The position numbers and the translations under genes were made by a program. A stretch of 64,000 nucleotides of DNA from Spirochaeta lutea (GTDB lineage Bacteria > Spirochaetota > Spirochaetia > DSM-27196 > Salinispiraceae): NCBI RefSeq assembly GCF_000758165.1, contig NZ_JNUP01000023.1:124001-188000 (forward strand), written 5' to 3'. The notes beneath the pieces are model-generated. The model ran no database searches. It had not been told where the DNA came from and worked only from the letters and a program-made list of their open reading frames with translations. This document shows, piece after piece, positions 1-9,287 of the stretch (within the stretch, counting starts at the first letter, position 1; every line of letters begins with the position of its first letter).

Positions 1-2
1 TG

Positions 3-809
3 GCTATTATTCTCTACGCTTCCATCTCCCAGATTCCCGTGAACCAATTGTTTGCTGCAGGTGTCGGTCCTGGGCTGGTATTCATTGCAGCCATGGCCGG
101 ATATGGGGTTGTGTATTCCATTAAACACAAGGTGCCCATAGATAGTTTTAAGTGGCGTCGCGCGCTGCAGGCTATCCGTCTTTCTTTATGGGAACTCGCC
201 CTACCGGTGGTAATCATCGCTCTATACTTTTCCGGCCTGGCAACCTTGGTAGAAACCTCCGCTGCAGCTGTGGTGTATGTTTTTATTGTTGAGGTGCTGA
301 TCAGGAAGGAAATCGAATGGAAACTATTGGTTAAAACCGCAGAACGGAGCCTGTCTATAATAGGCGGAGTACTGATTATCCTGATGGTTGCTCGGGGGCT
401 GTCCTCCTACATTGTAGATGCGGGTATTCCCCAGATGCTCACCTCCTGGGTTACCGGTGCGGTGAAAAGCCCCCTGGTATTTTTACTGTTACTGAATCTT
501 GCTCTGCTCATTGTAGGGTGTTTCATGGATCTCTTTTCTGCCATTTTTGTTGTAGTGCCTCTCATTTTGCCTCTTGGAGCAGAGTTTGGTATCGCGCCCA
601 TCCACCTCGGTATGATTTTCTTAGCTAACCTCGGTCTTGGGTTTATTACGCCCCCGGTCGGTCTTAACCTGTTCTTGGCATCGTACCGGTTTGAACAACG
701 GTTGAGCCACGTATACAAGAGTGTGATGCCCTTCTTTATAATACAGCTTGGGGTGGTGTTGTTGATAACGTATGTTCCATGGTTCAGTCTTGCCTTGGTT
801 TCTGGATAG
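3..809 (+). CDS. TRAP transporter large permease (DctM-like), 5' end missing
   Basis: This is the C-terminal part (about 268 residues) of a hydrophobic membrane protein; the reading frame is open to the first base of the window, so the gene starts upstream. It shows repeated long membrane segments and the Gly/Pro-rich stretches typical of the large subunit of TRAP transporters, for example LFAAGVGPGL near the visible start and a GLGFITPPVGLNLF segment near the end. TRAP systems use an ion gradient and a periplasmic binding protein to import organic acids. The small permease and binding protein, usually adjacent, must lie outside the window. A strong intrinsic terminator follows 48 bases after the stop codon. 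The substrate cannot be told from the sequence. Confidence 0.9.
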   Translation, partial: AIILYASISQIPVNQLFAAGVGPGLVFIAAMAGYGVVYSIKHKVPIDSFKWRRALQAIRLSLWELALPVVIIALYFSGLATLVETSAAAVVYVFIVEVLIRKEIEWKLLVKTAERSLSIIGGVLIILMVARGLSSYIVDAGIPQMLTSWVTGAVKSPLVFLLLLNLALLIVGCFMDLFSAIFVVVPLILPLGAEFGIAPIHLGMIFLANLGLGFITPPVGLNLFLASYRFEQRLSHVYKSVMPFFIIQLGVVLLITYVPWFSLALVSG

Positions 810-856
810 GTTACTATCTGAGGCCAGGGAAGGTTTGGTAATTGTTAATCACAATG

Positions 857-898
857 CAGGGATATGTGCTAAGCAGCTACATATCCCTGTTTTTTTTT
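857..898 (+). terminator. Intrinsic terminator after the TRAP permease
   Basis: A perfect 11-bp stem (CAGGGATATGT at 857-867 with ACATATCCCTG at 879-889) is followed by nine T residues (890-898). It ends the TRAP operon. Confidence 0.93.
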
Positions 899-946
899 GC
901 CAGGGGGAGTGAACAGGGTTGCGAGTTCATTGGCACGAAAGATTTA

Positions 947-1051
947 TAGTGCGCAGAAGGTTGTACCATTGCACCCTGGCAATACCACCCATGGGTGGAC
1001 TTATAGGTTTCTCCGTTATATCTGGTGTCGTTTACAACCTTTTACGCACTA
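947..1051 (-). repeat. 105-bp palindromic intergenic repeat, copy R1
   Basis: Read on the minus strand, this 105-bp unit begins TAGTGCGTAAAAGGTTGTAAA and ends GTACAACCTTCTGCGCACTA, so its ends form a long inverted repeat. The middle holds a CACCCATGGGTG palindrome. It matches the copies at 16091-16195 and 59823-59927 at the same length. It lies between the converging TRAP permease and alpha/beta hydrolase genes. No protein is encoded. Confidence 0.88.
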
Positions 1052-1293
1052 CATAATAAATTGTAGTCTACCCGATTTGAAGGTGTCCAAAACAAAAACC
1101 ACTCCTAGGATACTGTATTCAGGGTGAAACGGTATTACGGTTTAGGCGCTCGTGGTTTCTTTAAACTACAACAGTAGTTCCCGATCATGGGAGAGCAGTC
1201 CGGTGGAGGCCTCCTGGGCTGTTCCGGGAGTGATGTTTTGGATTATCGTACATGCTTCCAATTCATTCTCGGCGAGGGGAGCGGGACCAGGGG
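1052..1293. other. Rest of the intergenic region 810-1293
   Basis: Beyond the terminator and repeat R1, nothing certain was found here. There is a short GGAGGCCTCC palindrome (1205-1214) and a TTGTAGT/ACTACAA pair, both too short to interpret. Open frames in this stretch have no ribosome binding site and no protein-like composition. Confidence 0.5.
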
Positions 1294-2034
1294 CTACCGT
1301 TCTTCGTACTCGATAAATTTTTTGATTTCTTGTATGAGGAGGGATTGTGCCTTTGGTAGGACGGGATAGTCATCGTGCCCAATTCCTGTGGATTCTTCAA
1401 AGCAAAGGAAGTCCGCTCCAATGGCTTGTGCATATTCCATGGTTTGTTCCCAGGGAACGATATGATCAATTTTACTGGTGATGCAGAGAGTTGGCGTCGA
1501 TAGCTTGTCAGAAACCTGGGCGGTATGCGACCAGGTGTTTTGAGCTACCTCTTCGATCAAATGAGCTGGTTCCTTAACTGCATGAGAAAAAACTTCCTTT
1601 TTAAGACGGTCTGGCGTACTAGGTCCAAAGAATTGATTACGAATCAAAAAGCCGGGTAGGAGGCGGTGTTTAATCAGCCAATACACGAATCGATTGGAGG
1701 TTCGGGATTTCTTTTTGCCGAAGGGTACAGCTAGTAGGATGATATGACTTATTTGATGGTCGGGGACCTGTAAGGCAGCCAACCCGGTAATGACGCTTCC
1801 CAGGGAATGCCCCAGAAGAATGCACGGCTTTTGGGTTTGTTCGTAGGTGGTATGGATCGTGTGTACCAGGGCATCCACCCGCATTTGGATGGAAGGCTGG
1901 TGAAAGTCCGGGGTAATGGCCCTGCCAACTAATTCTACCATAGGTTTGAAGGTCCTCCAAAATTGGCTGCGAACACCAAATCCGTGCACCAGAATTATGG
2001 GCGTTTGTTGGGGGGAAGGTTTGCTATTTTCCAT
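1294..2034 (-). CDS. Alpha/beta hydrolase
   Basis: A 246-residue soluble hydrolase of the alpha/beta fold. The oxyanion-hole motif HGFG is at 17-20, the nucleophile elbow GHSLGS at 75-80 puts the catalytic serine at 77, the likely acid is Asp190 and the catalytic histidine is His220 (GHDDYP). Length is normal for a single-domain esterase or lipase-like enzyme. There is no signal peptide, so it should act in the cytoplasm. The gene stands alone, transcribed towards the TRAP operon. The natural substrate cannot be predicted; family members cleave esters, lactones or C-C bonds. Confidence 0.85.
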   Translation of the reverse strand: MENSKPSPQQTPIILVHGFGVRSQFWRTFKPMVELVGRAITPDFHQPSIQMRVDALVHTIHTTYEQTQKPCILLGHSLGSVITGLAALQVPDHQISHIILLAVPFGKKKSRTSNRFVYWLIKHRLLPGFLIRNQFFGPSTPDRLKKEVFSHAVKEPAHLIEEVAQNTWSHTAQVSDKLSTPTLCITSKIDHIVPWEQTMEYAQAIGADFLCFEESTGIGHDDYPVLPKAQSLLIQEIKKFIEYEER

Positions 2035-2100
2035 GTAGCAATAATTACTTAGTCTGTCTTAGCAAATCAAGGTTTTCCGGGGGATCTCGTCGGTTTTTTA

Positions 2101-2123
2101 CACCATGGCATTCAGCCATGGTG
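2101..2123. repeat. 9-bp inverted repeat upstream of the sugar ABC operon
   Basis: CACCATGGC and GCCATGGTG flank a 5-base spacer. It sits about 40 bases upstream of the -35 box at 2162 and about 65 bases from the hydrolase start, so it could be an operator or an RNA hairpin. Its role is unknown. Confidence 0.45.
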
Positions 2124-2161
2124 CTGCCTGCATTCAAGAAAATTTATGGGATAAAAATTAC

Positions 2162-2190
2162 TTGACGTATTCATTGATGAGGGTGATAAT
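2162..2190 (+). promoter_or_regulatory. Sigma70-type promoter of the sugar ABC operon
   Basis: TTGACG at 2162-2167 and GATAAT at 2185-2190 are separated by 17 bases, a near-consensus housekeeping promoter. It lies about 45 bases before the start of the binding-protein gene and is the most likely start of the whole sugar operon. Confidence 0.75.
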
Positions 2191-2242
2191 GCAATTAAGT
2201 TAGTTCGATGACCTAACCAAAAACCGTATGAGGAGGTATTTT

Positions 2243-3550
2243 ATGTACGGTAAAAAATGGGCAGGATTTCTGCTGATTCTTTTCTTTGTAGCAGGAATGG
2301 TATTTGCCGGCGGGCAGGGTGAATCTGCAGCCGCTGCTGACGGGCCTGTAACCCTTAATGTGCTGAACTATGGCGATATGGCAACAGCAGAGGGACAGAG
2401 CTGGGAGACTCTCATGGAGCAGTTTGCTGAAGCCTATCCTGAGATACAGGTACAGTCAGAAACCCTCTATGATGAAGCCTACCATCAAAAGGCAACTGCA
2501 TCATTAGTTGCTGGTGAAGTACCCCACATCATGTATCTCTGGCCCGGACCCCGGAGTTCCTACGCCTTTGATGCAGAGGTGGTAGTTGACCAGCGTGATT
2601 ACATTGACACCAACAAGTTCACTGAAGCGGCTATGGCGCCTCAGGGGGCCAATGGGGAAATCTGGGAAGTACCCCTGAATGTGGGAATTACCAGTGTGCT
2701 TTTTGTAAACAAAGCAGCACTTGCGGAACTTGGTCTCGAGATGCCTAAAACCTATGCAGATCTGAAGGCTATGGTAGAACCGGCCAAGGCTGCTGGAAAA
2801 ATCGTTCTCAGTCTTGCTGGTGGGGAAGCCTGGGTGAACAACAGTTGTTACCTCGGTACTGCGGTTGGCCGGTTCGCCGGACCTGGTTTCATTGATGCAG
2901 CAGTACGGGGTGAAAAATCCTTCACTGATCCTGCCTTCGTAAAAGCCCTGGAATTCCTGGGAACCATGGTTCAGGATGGTGTGCTCCCTAGAACTACCGT
3001 ACAGACCGACTACGGTACCGCACTTTCCAATTTTGTGAATGGGAAGGCTCTGTTTATGTTGGATGGCCATTGGAGAAGCGGAGCCATTGAAGATGCTGCC
3101 TTTGCTTCGAATGTTGGTATGGCTGTACTCCCTGCAATACCCGGTGAAAATACCCGGTATGCCGGCTCAGCTTCCGGTGTTGTATCTCCTGGTTACGCCC
3201 TTACCACCGCAGCGGTTGAAGGGGATCCCAAGGTTCTTGATGCTGCCAAGAAGCTCCTCATGTTCATTGCTGGCGAACAGGGCTCAGCAGTCCGGTTTGC
3301 TGCCATGGGTTGGCTGCCTGCTTACAAGATGGATCTGGATTGGAGTGTGGTAGACAGTGAAGCAGCGAGAATTACCGGACAGGAGAAGGCTGACTTGTAC
3401 AATAATGTACCGTTGCTTACCGATGTACCCGACGCCTTTATTCCGGCAGCTGCGAATGATGTTCTTAACACCGGTATGCAGGAAATCCTCCTTGGGGAAC
3501 GAACTGCAGCCGAAGTTGCAGCAAGTCTTGAAGAAGCGATGAACCGCTAG
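2243..3550 (+). CDS. Sugar ABC transporter substrate-binding protein
   Basis: A 435-residue exported binding protein of the family 1 extracellular solute-binding type (MalE-like). The start at 2243 is preferred over 2228 because AGGAGG (2231-2236) is placed 6 bases before it. A hydrophobic signal segment ends near VFAGG, with no lipobox cysteine. The remainder is typical of oligosaccharide receptors: an N-terminal LNVLNYG strand, a WPGPRSS segment and an EAMNR-type C-terminal helix. It is followed by two permeases but no ATPase; such importers usually share a common MsiK/MalK-type ATPase encoded elsewhere. The nearby GH3 and GH94 genes suggest a beta-linked oligosaccharide, possibly containing GlcNAc. 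Confidence 0.92.
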   Translation: MYGKKWAGFLLILFFVAGMVFAGGQGESAAAADGPVTLNVLNYGDMATAEGQSWETLMEQFAEAYPEIQVQSETLYDEAYHQKATASLVAGEVPHIMYLWPGPRSSYAFDAEVVVDQRDYIDTNKFTEAAMAPQGANGEIWEVPLNVGITSVLFVNKAALAELGLEMPKTYADLKAMVEPAKAAGKIVLSLAGGEAWVNNSCYLGTAVGRFAGPGFIDAAVRGEKSFTDPAFVKALEFLGTMVQDGVLPRTTVQTDYGTALSNFVNGKALFMLDGHWRSGAIEDAAFASNVGMAVLPAIPGENTRYAGSASGVVSPGYALTTAAVEGDPKVLDAAKKLLMFIAGEQGSAVRFAAMGWLPAYKMDLDWSVVDSEAARITGQEKADLYNNVPLLTDVPDAFIPAAANDVLNTGMQEILLGERTAAEVAASLEEAMNR

Positions 3551-3565
3551 GGTAATAACCCTCTA

Positions 3566-3590
3566 CCTTGGGGGGATATACCCCCCAAGG
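3566..3590 (+). terminator. Hairpin between binding protein and permease genes
   Basis: A perfect 10-bp GC-rich stem (CCTTGGGGGG at 3566-3575, CCCCCCAAGG at 3581-3590) without a U tract. This placement is common in ABC operons, where it protects the upstream message and lowers permease expression relative to the binding protein. Confidence 0.7.
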
Positions 3591-3677
3591 CTTGGTTCTG
3601 TGCCGGTTTTTTTCATGGATCATAACCCTTTGATGAATGAAACCGGGACAACAACCAAAATAGTAGGAGAATCTGTT

Positions 3678-4589
3678 GTGAATTCGTTAAAAAGAAATCC
3701 CCGGGACATCATGTTCTATATAGCCATGGTTGCCCCAGCCCTGTTGTCGTATATCATTGTTATTGCATACCCAGTGATATTTTCTATTGGCCTCGGTTTT
3801 ACCGAATACAATATCTTTAAACCTGAAAATACCGTTTTTATCGGCTTTAAGAATTATACAAGAATGTTTTCTGACTCAACATTTTGGCTTGCCTTCAGGA
3901 ATAATATGTTTGTGGTAGCCGTCTCCGTGTTTGGGCAGATACCCCTATCATTCATTCTAGCGTATTTGCTGTACCGAAAACTAGTCCGGTTTCAAAACTT
4001 TTTTCAAGCGATGGTATTTTTACCCATGGCTATTTCCACCATTGTAATAGGATTGCTTTGGCGAAATATGTTCAGTCCTTATGGTGCGGTTACTAGCTTT
4101 ATTCAGTGGATATCGGGAAACCCCGAGTTCAATTTTACCTGGAGCCTGAGCACAGATACGGCCATGATCCCTATTGGGTTGGTACTCATTTGGATGTACA
4201 CCGGGTTTTATATGATTAACTTTCTGGCGAACCTCCAGAAATTGGATTCCGGAATCATTGAAGCGGCACAAATAGACGGTGCTAGTGAGTTCAATATTTT
4301 CTTTCGGATTGTCGTTCCGCCTCTCGCGGGAGTGATTCTGGTAAATACCATCCTGGCGATTGCCGGTTCATTAAAGGGCTTTGATTTGATTTTTGCCATG
4401 ACCGGGGGCGGTCCGGCGAATAAAACTATAGTACTCCCTATTTACATGTATCGTTATGCATTTACTACCCGGGCTAGTGATGCATACAGCTTTGGAAGCG
4501 CGATTTCGAACGTCATCGTCCTTATCAGTATCATACTCATTACTTTATCAAATTGGCTTGTTAAGAAACTTAGCCCCCAGGAGGTGTAA
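3678..4589 (+). CDS. Sugar ABC transporter permease, MalF/UgpA type
   Basis: Inner-membrane permease of the MalF/UgpA family with six predicted membrane segments and the EAA loop (EAAQIDGASEFNIFFRIVVPP) that docks to the ATPase. A GTG start at 3678 gives a usual 303 residues and has AGGAG eight bases upstream; longer versions from 3600, 3615 or 3633 are open but lack a good ribosome site. It would form a heterodimer with the next gene product and import the sugar bound by the upstream receptor. Confidence 0.9.
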   Translation: MNSLKRNPRDIMFYIAMVAPALLSYIIVIAYPVIFSIGLGFTEYNIFKPENTVFIGFKNYTRMFSDSTFWLAFRNNMFVVAVSVFGQIPLSFILAYLLYRKLVRFQNFFQAMVFLPMAISTIVIGLLWRNMFSPYGAVTSFIQWISGNPEFNFTWSLSTDTAMIPIGLVLIWMYTGFYMINFLANLQKLDSGIIEAAQIDGASEFNIFFRIVVPPLAGVILVNTILAIAGSLKGFDLIFAMTGGGPANKTIVLPIYMYRYAFTTRASDAYSFGSAISNVIVLISIILITLSNWLVKKLSPQEV

Positions 4590-4590
4590 A

Positions 4591-5463
4591 ATGGCAGCCA
4601 CAGCTACAACAACAATGCAAGTCGCAGGTACCAAGGGCCCTGGGTTCTACTTTAGCAAGGTCGTGTCATATGCCGTGTTTGTCCTGTTTACCATCCTTAC
4701 GGTGTATCCCCTGGTTTGGCTTACCTATTCATCTTTTAAGACGGATGCAGAATTCGTTAGAAACGCCCTCGCCTTACCCCAGGGGCTGGCTATCGAAAAT
4801 TATGCCGAGGCATGGGAATTCGGAAAACTGGGCCTCTATGCGATCAACTCGCTTATATACACCACCGTTAGTGTAACCTTGGTCTTATTGTTTGCCATGA
4901 TGACAAGCTACGCGTTCTCAAAGATGCGATATAGGAAGGTGTCGGCCCTGCTGAAGGGATTTTTCGGCTTAGGAATCCTCATTTCGACCCATTCCATTCT
5001 GATCCCGCTGTTCATGCTCATGCGTAATCTTGGTCTCATTGATACCAGGTTCGGGATAACCCTTGTCTATCTTGCGGTAAATCTACCATTGGCGATTTTT
5101 ATTGGAAGCGAGTATATGAAGGGGCTTCCTGATTCTTTGGTGGAATCAGCATTTATGGATGGGGCATCAAATACGCGGATGTTTATCAGTATTATACTAC
5201 CCATGTGCACACCGGTGATGATTACCGCCGGCATATTAACAACTCTGGCTGTGTGGAATGAATTTCTTCTCGGGTTTATATACACCGGTCCAAGTACAAG
5301 AACCCTTCCCGTAGGTATTTATTCCTTCTCTAACGCCATGAATACCGAATACGGCCTTCAGTTTGCCGCCCTGATGATCGGTACCATACCGATCTTGGTT
5401 GTGTACTCACTGTTCAACACCCGGATTACTAAGGGTGTTGTTGCCGGTGCGATAAAGGGGTAG
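4591..5463 (+). CDS. Sugar ABC transporter permease, MalG/UgpE type
   Basis: Second permease, 290 residues from the ATG at 4591, which follows AGGAGG (4579-4584) and lies directly after the stop codon of the first permease. It has six membrane segments and the EAA-type loop (ESAFMDGASNTRMFISIILP). It ends in GVVAGAIKG, the GxxxGAxKG tail found in MalG-like permeases. No ATPase gene follows, so an unlinked shared ATPase is inferred. Confidence 0.9.
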   Translation: MAATATTTMQVAGTKGPGFYFSKVVSYAVFVLFTILTVYPLVWLTYSSFKTDAEFVRNALALPQGLAIENYAEAWEFGKLGLYAINSLIYTTVSVTLVLLFAMMTSYAFSKMRYRKVSALLKGFFGLGILISTHSILIPLFMLMRNLGLIDTRFGITLVYLAVNLPLAIFIGSEYMKGLPDSLVESAFMDGASNTRMFISIILPMCTPVMITAGILTTLAVWNEFLLGFIYTGPSTRTLPVGIYSFSNAMNTEYGLQFAALMIGTIPILVVYSLFNTRITKGVVAGAIKG

Positions 5464-5481
5464 TGGAGTGAAACCTGTTTA

Positions 5482-5505
5482 CGCCCCCAGGATTACCCGG
5501 GGGCG
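5482..5505 (+). terminator. Hairpin after the permease genes
   Basis: CGCCCCC (5482-5488) pairs with GGGGGCG (5499-5505). There is no T run, so it is more likely a processing or attenuating hairpin before the GH3 gene than a full terminator. Confidence 0.5.
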
Positions 5506-5572
5506 AGGCAGGATGGGTTTTGCGCAGTAATCTCAAGAAAACATACATAGAATAAATCAAGGATACGAAACC

Positions 5573-7207
5573 ATGAACTCAACCAAGATCGAAGAAACAG
5601 TAAAAGCGCTGAGTCTGCGCCAAAAAATCGGGCAGATGTTTTTATTCAATTTTGTTGGCAAATATGAGGTTCCGGACCATATTAAGCAACTAAACCGGGA
5701 CGGCTTGTTAGGCGGGATTATTTACTTCAGCGGGAGTAATGTTGAAGATTTAGAACAGCTTCGTAAACTGGGGGCTAGGATCCAGGATCTGAAACATGAA
5801 AGTCCCCATGGCATTCCTCCCTTTATTACCCTGGATCAGGAGGGGGGGCAGCTTTCAGCCCTCCACCGGGGAGTTTCAGTGTTTCCGGGCAACATGGCTC
5901 TGGGTGATGCTGACGATCTTCGTCTGAGTGAAGAATACGCCGAATACACCGGCAGGTTGCTTAAGTACGGGAATATTTCTATAAACTTTGCTCCGGTTTT
6001 AGATGTGGCTTACGAGGCACGGAATGGCGTTCATATTGTCGATAATCGAATGATCAGTTCGGAGACCAATGTGGTGGGACGTCATGGAAAAGGGATCATC
6101 CGAGGAATGCAAGCCGGGGGAGTTCTTGCCTGTGCGAAGCATTTTCCAGGGATGAGAATCAGCGAAAAAGACACCCACCATCAGATGGATATCATTGAGT
6201 ACTCCAGGGATGAGATGGAGTCTATCTACTTCCCTCCCTTCCGGGAGGCCGTAGAAGCCGGCGTTGGTGCCATCATGACCCACCACGGGGTTTACCCCGC
6301 CTTCGACGATAAGCCAGCCACTCTTTCGCCGGTGCTATTGGGATATCTCCGCCATGAGCTGGGGTTTGATGGATTGATCATTACTGATGATCTCATCATG
6401 AAGGCGGTTCAGGACCAGTATCCCGGTCCGGTTGCTTGCGAGATGGCTATAAATGCTGGAGTCGACCAGATAATCATTACAGGTGCTGATGAACATCTGA
6501 TCGATTCCTTAGTTGAAGCGGTGGAAGCCGGAAGAATTCAAGAGGCGACTATTGATGCCTCACTCAGGCGCATTCTTACTGCAAAAGAGAACATCTTTTC
6601 CAAGCAGGGTATTGGCGGAGACCCATCCGCTGCTTCTGCTGTACAAGGGGGAGGGGAGGTTCCTCCCGCTAAGGATCACGGTGATGCCCTGTCTTTGGAA
6701 ATTTCCCGAAAAGCTGTGCACGTTGTTTCCGGCAGGGAGCTGCTTCCTGGGATTACCAGCCTGGAGCCTATGGATAAGCTCGGGGTTATTCTCGGAAACC
6801 CTGCTCGGCTGGTGATGTCTGATACCGTAAATTTTTACGATATAAGCCTTAAGGCAATTATTGAGGGTGCCGGCATTCATCCCTATGTGAAGGAAGCAGT
6901 GATGCCCTGGAATCCGACTGATGAGGAGATGCTGTCGAACTTTGATATAGGGTTTATTTCCGATTTGTTAATCTTCACTACAGTAAATGCCTATCGATTC
7001 ACCAGGCAGTTGGAAATCCTCAAACAGATTCACGGTCTTCGTAGGGATGGGAGAACCAAACCCTATATAATTTCGGTAGCAACCCGCAGCCCGGATGATG
7101 CGGCGCTATTGGAACCCTATTCCGATGTGGTACTTACCACCGGCGGAATCACCCCAAACCAAATGACAGCCTTGGTTGAAACCATATTCGGGAGGAGGAT
7201 TCGATGA
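5573..7207 (+). CDS. Glycoside hydrolase family 3, NagZ-like beta-N-acetylhexosaminidase or phosphorylase
   Basis: A 544-residue cytoplasmic GH3 enzyme. The (beta/alpha)8 domain spans roughly 1-335. KHFPG at 189-193 binds substrate, Asp200-Thr201-His202 matches the Asp-x-His dyad that supplies the acid/base in NagZ-type GH3 enzymes, and Asp272 in ITDD is the expected nucleophile. Residues 370-544 form the usual C-terminal GH3 domain. Established knowledge: GH3 enzymes with this dyad act on N-acetyl-beta-glucosaminides, and at least one, Nag3 of Cellulomonas, is a phosphorylase. The gene overlaps the GH94 gene by 4 bases, so the two are probably translated together. Its role in splitting imported GlcNAc-containing sugars is an inference. 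Confidence 0.85.
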   Translation: MNSTKIEETVKALSLRQKIGQMFLFNFVGKYEVPDHIKQLNRDGLLGGIIYFSGSNVEDLEQLRKLGARIQDLKHESPHGIPPFITLDQEGGQLSALHRGVSVFPGNMALGDADDLRLSEEYAEYTGRLLKYGNISINFAPVLDVAYEARNGVHIVDNRMISSETNVVGRHGKGIIRGMQAGGVLACAKHFPGMRISEKDTHHQMDIIEYSRDEMESIYFPPFREAVEAGVGAIMTHHGVYPAFDDKPATLSPVLLGYLRHELGFDGLIITDDLIMKAVQDQYPGPVACEMAINAGVDQIIITGADEHLIDSLVEAVEAGRIQEATIDASLRRILTAKENIFSKQGIGGDPSAASAVQGGGEVPPAKDHGDALSLEISRKAVHVVSGRELLPGITSLEPMDKLGVILGNPARLVMSDTVNFYDISLKAIIEGAGIHPYVKEAVMPWNPTDEEMLSNFDIGFISDLLIFTTVNAYRFTRQLEILKQIHGLRRDGRTKPYIISVATRSPDDAALLEPYSDVVLTTGGITPNQMTALVETIFGRRIR

Positions 7208-9264
7208 GTATGTGGAGCCTTGGTGAAGGGGGATTCACTATTAATCAACCCCTGGAGTACCGGCCTTGGTTAAATTATCTTGGGAATGGCGAATATGGCC
7301 TCCGGATAAGCCATCTTGGAGATGGGTATGCAACCACCCTGAGGGAACCCAGGAAGGTCATTACCAATTACGATTTCTTTACCCCGAATAAGGGCAGGTT
7401 TTTATACATCCAGGACGGTGAGAGTCTATGGACTCCGAGTTTTTACCCAGTCAAGCAGTCCTTGGACTCCTATTCCTGCACCCACCGCCCCGGGAGTACC
7501 GGCTTCTCCAGCGAAAATGCCGGTGTACTCGGTGAGAGTATTCATTTTCTTCCCCGGACCGGTAGCTTTGAGATCTGGTATATGAAGATTCAGAATAATT
7601 CCGACAGGGTAAAACAGATTCAAGTCGTCCCTCAATTGGAGTTTTTGCTGTACGATACCTTCGCCGTCGATCCGGTGTATTACAGTTGGTATACTAATTC
7701 CGGGATTGAGGATGGCGGCCATACGATAACGATTTTTAAGACCGATACCTCGGTGGTGTACGGCTTTTGCTCGAGTATTTCCGCTCCCCAGGGCTGGGAG
7801 TCGAGTCTGGTCAATTTCCGAGGAAATGGCGATGTTCAGCGTCCTCAGGGGGTTATGAGCCGGCAGTTCACGGGAAGACCCAGTGCCGGAGATCCCTACA
7901 TCGCAGCGTTCCAATTTATCCTCGAGCTGGAACCCGGGCAGGTCTGGGAGAATGCCCTCTTCATCGGGGAGGGCCGGGCCCACTGCGAGGATGCCCGGAA
8001 ACGCTTCTCGAGTCTTGATGAGGTGAAGGATGAGCTCCAGGAAGTTCATGCCACATGGGAAAAACGATTATTCCGGAAAGAGCATAACCGAATCACGGAT
8101 TCACAGTTTCGCAATTACCTGAACACCTTCATGCCGTACCAGATGTACCAGCAGTCAGAGGGGTTGGTACGCTCCACCTTCAGGGGTTTCAGGGATGTTG
8201 CCCAGGATGCCATGGGGATGAGTTACTACGATTTAGACCTGGCTCGGGCGCTTATTGAATCTCTTCCGGATAAGCAGTGTAAGAGCGGAAGATGCCTGCG
8301 CCAGTGGAATACCGGGGGCGGGTACCATGATGAGCGAGATTTTCGAGATCTTCCATTTTGGCTCCCCTTGGCGGTGGGCCGCTATATTGAAAAGGGGGGG
8401 GATCCGTCAATCCTGGGGAGTACCTTCGGGTATCACGATGACCCTGAGGAAGAAACCCTGGTCCAGCACATGGTTCGGGGTCTTCGATACGGTCTTGAGT
8501 TCGGCCCTCATGATCTTCTCTGTATGGGGAAGGGTGATTGGAATGATGCCTTGTCCGGAATGGGCTCGAAGGGTGAGAGCCTTTGGCTGAATCAGATTGC
8601 CTACCTGTCTCTCCAGACCCTGGATGATATGTGTTCCCGCTGGGGATACAGCCACGGTCTTGAGGTAGAGGCTCTGACGGACCGGCTTTATCGGGGGGTA
8701 TTGAACGGGTGGACCGGTACATGGTTTTTCCGCGGGATACATGAGAACGGTACTGTTCTGGGGGGAGCAGAGGATGATCGGATCTTTCTTCTACCCCAGG
8801 CATGGTTTACCATTAGCGGGATGGATAAACGGAATCCGGAAATCGCCGGTGTTGCCTTGGATTCCATGCTCAGCCGCTGTGATAATGAATCGGGGTTACT
8901 AATCTGTGATCCCGGGTTTCCGGAGTTTAATCCTCTGGTGGGAAATCTTTCTGCCCTAGCCCCGGGAATGGCTGAGAACTTTGCCGTGTACAACCATGCC
9001 TCCGCCTTTGGGATCTATGCACTGCTCAAGGCGGGGCGGCTGGGGGATGCCCAACGCTTCATTCAGCGACTTCTTCCCTTTAAGAAGAATCCAGAACAGT
9101 CCCATAGTGAACCCTACGTGCTGGTGAACTATTACAACGGCGGCTTCTATCCTGAGAAGGCCGGTCGGGGAGGGATCCCATGGTTGACCTCAACGGTCAG
9201 TTGGCTTGCTATGGGGTTATTTGATTATTATTACGTGCTGACAGAGGAGGAGGTTCCGTTATAG
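7204..9264 (+). CDS. GH94-family glycoside phosphorylase lacking the C-terminal domain
   Basis: A 686-residue enzyme of the cellobiose/chitobiose phosphorylase family. The N-terminal beta-sandwich covers about 1-270; the (alpha/alpha)6 barrel carries GFRDVAQD (328-335), a GDWND motif (444-448) containing the catalytic acid, and an NHASAF segment with the phosphate-contact histidine. The usual TG phosphate-binding pair near the C-terminus reads TS (LTSTVSW). Family members are normally about 800 residues; this one ends where the C-terminal beta-sandwich would begin. It would split a beta-disaccharide with phosphate to a sugar 1-phosphate. Substrate choice between gluco- and GlcNAc-disaccharides is open. 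The start ATGA overlaps the GH3 stop. Confidence 0.87.
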   Translation: MSMWSLGEGGFTINQPLEYRPWLNYLGNGEYGLRISHLGDGYATTLREPRKVITNYDFFTPNKGRFLYIQDGESLWTPSFYPVKQSLDSYSCTHRPGSTGFSSENAGVLGESIHFLPRTGSFEIWYMKIQNNSDRVKQIQVVPQLEFLLYDTFAVDPVYYSWYTNSGIEDGGHTITIFKTDTSVVYGFCSSISAPQGWESSLVNFRGNGDVQRPQGVMSRQFTGRPSAGDPYIAAFQFILELEPGQVWENALFIGEGRAHCEDARKRFSSLDEVKDELQEVHATWEKRLFRKEHNRITDSQFRNYLNTFMPYQMYQQSEGLVRSTFRGFRDVAQDAMGMSYYDLDLARALIESLPDKQCKSGRCLRQWNTGGGYHDERDFRDLPFWLPLAVGRYIEKGGDPSILGSTFGYHDDPEEETLVQHMVRGLRYGLEFGPHDLLCMGKGDWNDALSGMGSKGESLWLNQIAYLSLQTLDDMCSRWGYSHGLEVEALTDRLYRGVLNGWTGTWFFRGIHENGTVLGGAEDDRIFLLPQAWFTISGMDKRNPEIAGVALDSMLSRCDNESGLLICDPGFPEFNPLVGNLSALAPGMAENFAVYNHASAFGIYALLKAGRLGDAQRFIQRLLPFKKNPEQSHSEPYVLVNYYNGGFYPEKAGRGGIPWLTSTVSWLAMGLFDYYYVLTEEEVPL

Positions 9265-9287
9265 AATAACCATCCGTCGGAGGACTC

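Noticed and set aside
897-1369. Short plus-strand genes downstream of the TRAP operon
   Set aside because: Frames have no ribosome sites, poor composition and cross repeat R1.
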